Source: Woeseiaceae bacterium (lineage in GTDB: Bacteria; Pseudomonadota; Gammaproteobacteria; Steroidobacterales; Woeseiaceae). Taken from it: a stretch of 14,942 nucleotides of DNA. The DNA lies in contig JALHUQ010000305.1 of assembly GCA_022866645.1 (NCBI GenBank), positions 1 to 14,942 on the forward strand, in the 5' to 3' direction. Both the position numbers and the translations under genes were made by a program. Below are positions 14,192 to 14,942 of this stretch, piece after piece. Within the stretch, counting starts at the first letter, position 1, and each line of letters opens with the position of its first letter. Below the pieces are notes generated by a model. It had not been told where the DNA came from. It worked only from the letters and a program-made list of their open reading frames with translations, and ran no database searches.

Positions 14192-14942
14192 CTTTGTGAC
14201 TCAACAAATCTCACTGTCAAATCCGGAAAATCGGTGAACACGCCATCGACACCGACGTCATCAAAGAATATTCGCAGAAAATCGTCGTAGTCTTTCGCGA
14301 AAGGCGGCATCTGGTTTCTTTCCCGGCGAAAGGTATAGGGATGAACCTGTAAACCGGCGGCATGAGCGTATTCCACGAGCTTCGTCACTGTGAAGTCTGA
14401 TGCGGTGAAATCGGGAGCAATAAGGAGAAAAATGGACGGACCGATGCCGTCGGCGTACGCGGCAAGCTTTTGCATCCCGCTCTCACTCAACATCCAGCGA
14501 TAGTACTCCGTCGTATCCATTAGCTGGATCAGTCGCAGCGACATGCCAAGCGGCGGCATCAGCTCATCGTGTATGCGCTGTAGCTCCTTGAAGTCAAAAC
14601 ACTGCAGAAAGAGCATGTCTGACTTCTCGTCGTAACCGTAGTGTTTCAAGACGGCAAGCGTCGCGCTGGAAATATCCTTGCCCTCCTCGCGATGGAATAC
14701 GGGGCTCTTGATTTCCGGGTACAGGCCGACCGATTTCCCGGTGGATACATTGAGCCCCTGAATGAGCTCTATTTCCTCAGCGAAAGTGTGTACCCGGAAG
14801 GACGACTTGCCCATCGGGAAACGATTTTCGAATACGGGGGTGGCAACTCCGCCTTTCAGCTCAAAGCGTTCGACGACTGACAACTGCCGGATCTCGTCCA
14901 GGGTAAAGTCGATGGCATAGAATCTCCCATCGCTGCGGCTAC
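14188..14942 (-). CDS. glpQ: Glycerophosphodiester phosphodiesterase, C-terminal 250 residues (5' end beyond right edge)
   Basis: The visible 250 residues match the C-terminal two thirds of periplasmic E. coli GlpQ: RFYAIDFTLDEIRQL, RFPMGKSSFRVHTFAEEIEL, GLYPEIKSPVFH (the Glu is a metal ligand), FLQCFD, the ADGIGPSIFLL segment, VHPYTFR and GVFTDFPDL at the end. GlpQ hydrolyses glycerophosphodiesters such as glycerophosphocholine to glycerol-3-phosphate and an alcohol. The frame is open through the right edge, so the signal peptide and the N-terminal catalytic histidines are outside the window; TTG at 14883 and other internal codons are not the start. The stop overlaps the GTG of glpT. In E. 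coli the order is glpT then glpQ; here glpQ comes first. Confidence 0.95.
   Translation of the reverse strand, partial: SRSDGRFYAIDFTLDEIRQLSVVERFELKGGVATPVFENRFPMGKSSFRVHTFAEEIELIQGLNVSTGKSVGLYPEIKSPVFHREEGKDISSATLAVLKHYGYDEKSDMLFLQCFDFKELQRIHDELMPPLGMSLRLIQLMDTTEYYRWMLSESGMQKLAAYADGIGPSIFLLIAPDFTASDFTVTKLVEYAHAAGLQVHPYTFRRERNQMPPFAKDYDDFLRIFFDDVGVDGVFTDFPDLTVRFVESQR

Noticed and set aside
1..14942. CRISPR array, tRNA, insertion sequence, defence or phage genes
   Set aside because: No regularly spaced repeats, cloverleaf, transposase motif or phage-like protein was seen on either strand.

Overview
The window looks like a chromosomal segment of a gammaproteobacterium with moderately high GC. 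Support comes from a menaquinone-type HemG and an E. coli-like GlpQ/GlpT pair. The large membrane-anchored TolB-like/TPR protein is, as far as I recall, typical of environmental gammaproteobacteria such as Woeseiaceae and Steroidobacter relatives; that lineage guess is an inference. Genes are tightly packed, with many 1-20 bp overlaps. I see no tRNA, rRNA, CRISPR array, insertion sequence, prophage or conjugative gene.

Layout. (1) 1-162: the first 24 codons of a glutathione S-transferase-like gene run off the left edge on the minus strand. It is divergent from a plus-strand SAM methyltransferase (163-954), and a perfect inverted repeat lies between them. (2) 935-5805, minus strand: a membrane-anchored TolB-like/TPR protein, a MaoC-type hydratase, a thiolase and a zinc-free MDR oxidoreductase form a probable acyl-CoA metabolism operon. 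hemG (5911-6453) lies upstream on the same strand after a 105-bp gap. (3) 6607-8250, plus strand: NAD-type malic enzyme, divergent from hemG. (4) 8363-8962, plus strand: a MocA-type molybdopterin cytidylyltransferase, convergent with xdhC. (5) 8959-14942, minus strand: glpQ (cut by the right edge), glpT, an unrecognised secreted glycine-rich protein, a DUF885-like secreted protein and xdhC, with gaps from -47 to +15 bp, probably one transcript.

How the genes may work together. GlpQ cleaves glycerophosphodiesters in the periplasm and GlpT imports the glycerol-3-phosphate. The two exported proteins behind them share the compartment but have no evident function in the pathway. MocA and XdhC are maturation factors for molybdopterin-cytosine-dinucleotide hydroxylases of the xanthine dehydrogenase/CoxL family, but no such enzyme is encoded here. 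The MaoC, thiolase and MDR proteins supply hydratase, thiolysis and probably enoyl-reductase-like steps; a 3-hydroxyacyl-CoA dehydrogenase is absent.

No clearly new multi-gene system such as a defence island or biosynthetic cluster is visible. The best leads are the two uncharacterised exported proteins in the glp operon (one a DUF885-like protein without the usual metal motif and with a TGxGxx repeat tail), the phosphobase-methyltransferase-like protein with altered catalytic positions, and three dyad-symmetric intergenic elements.
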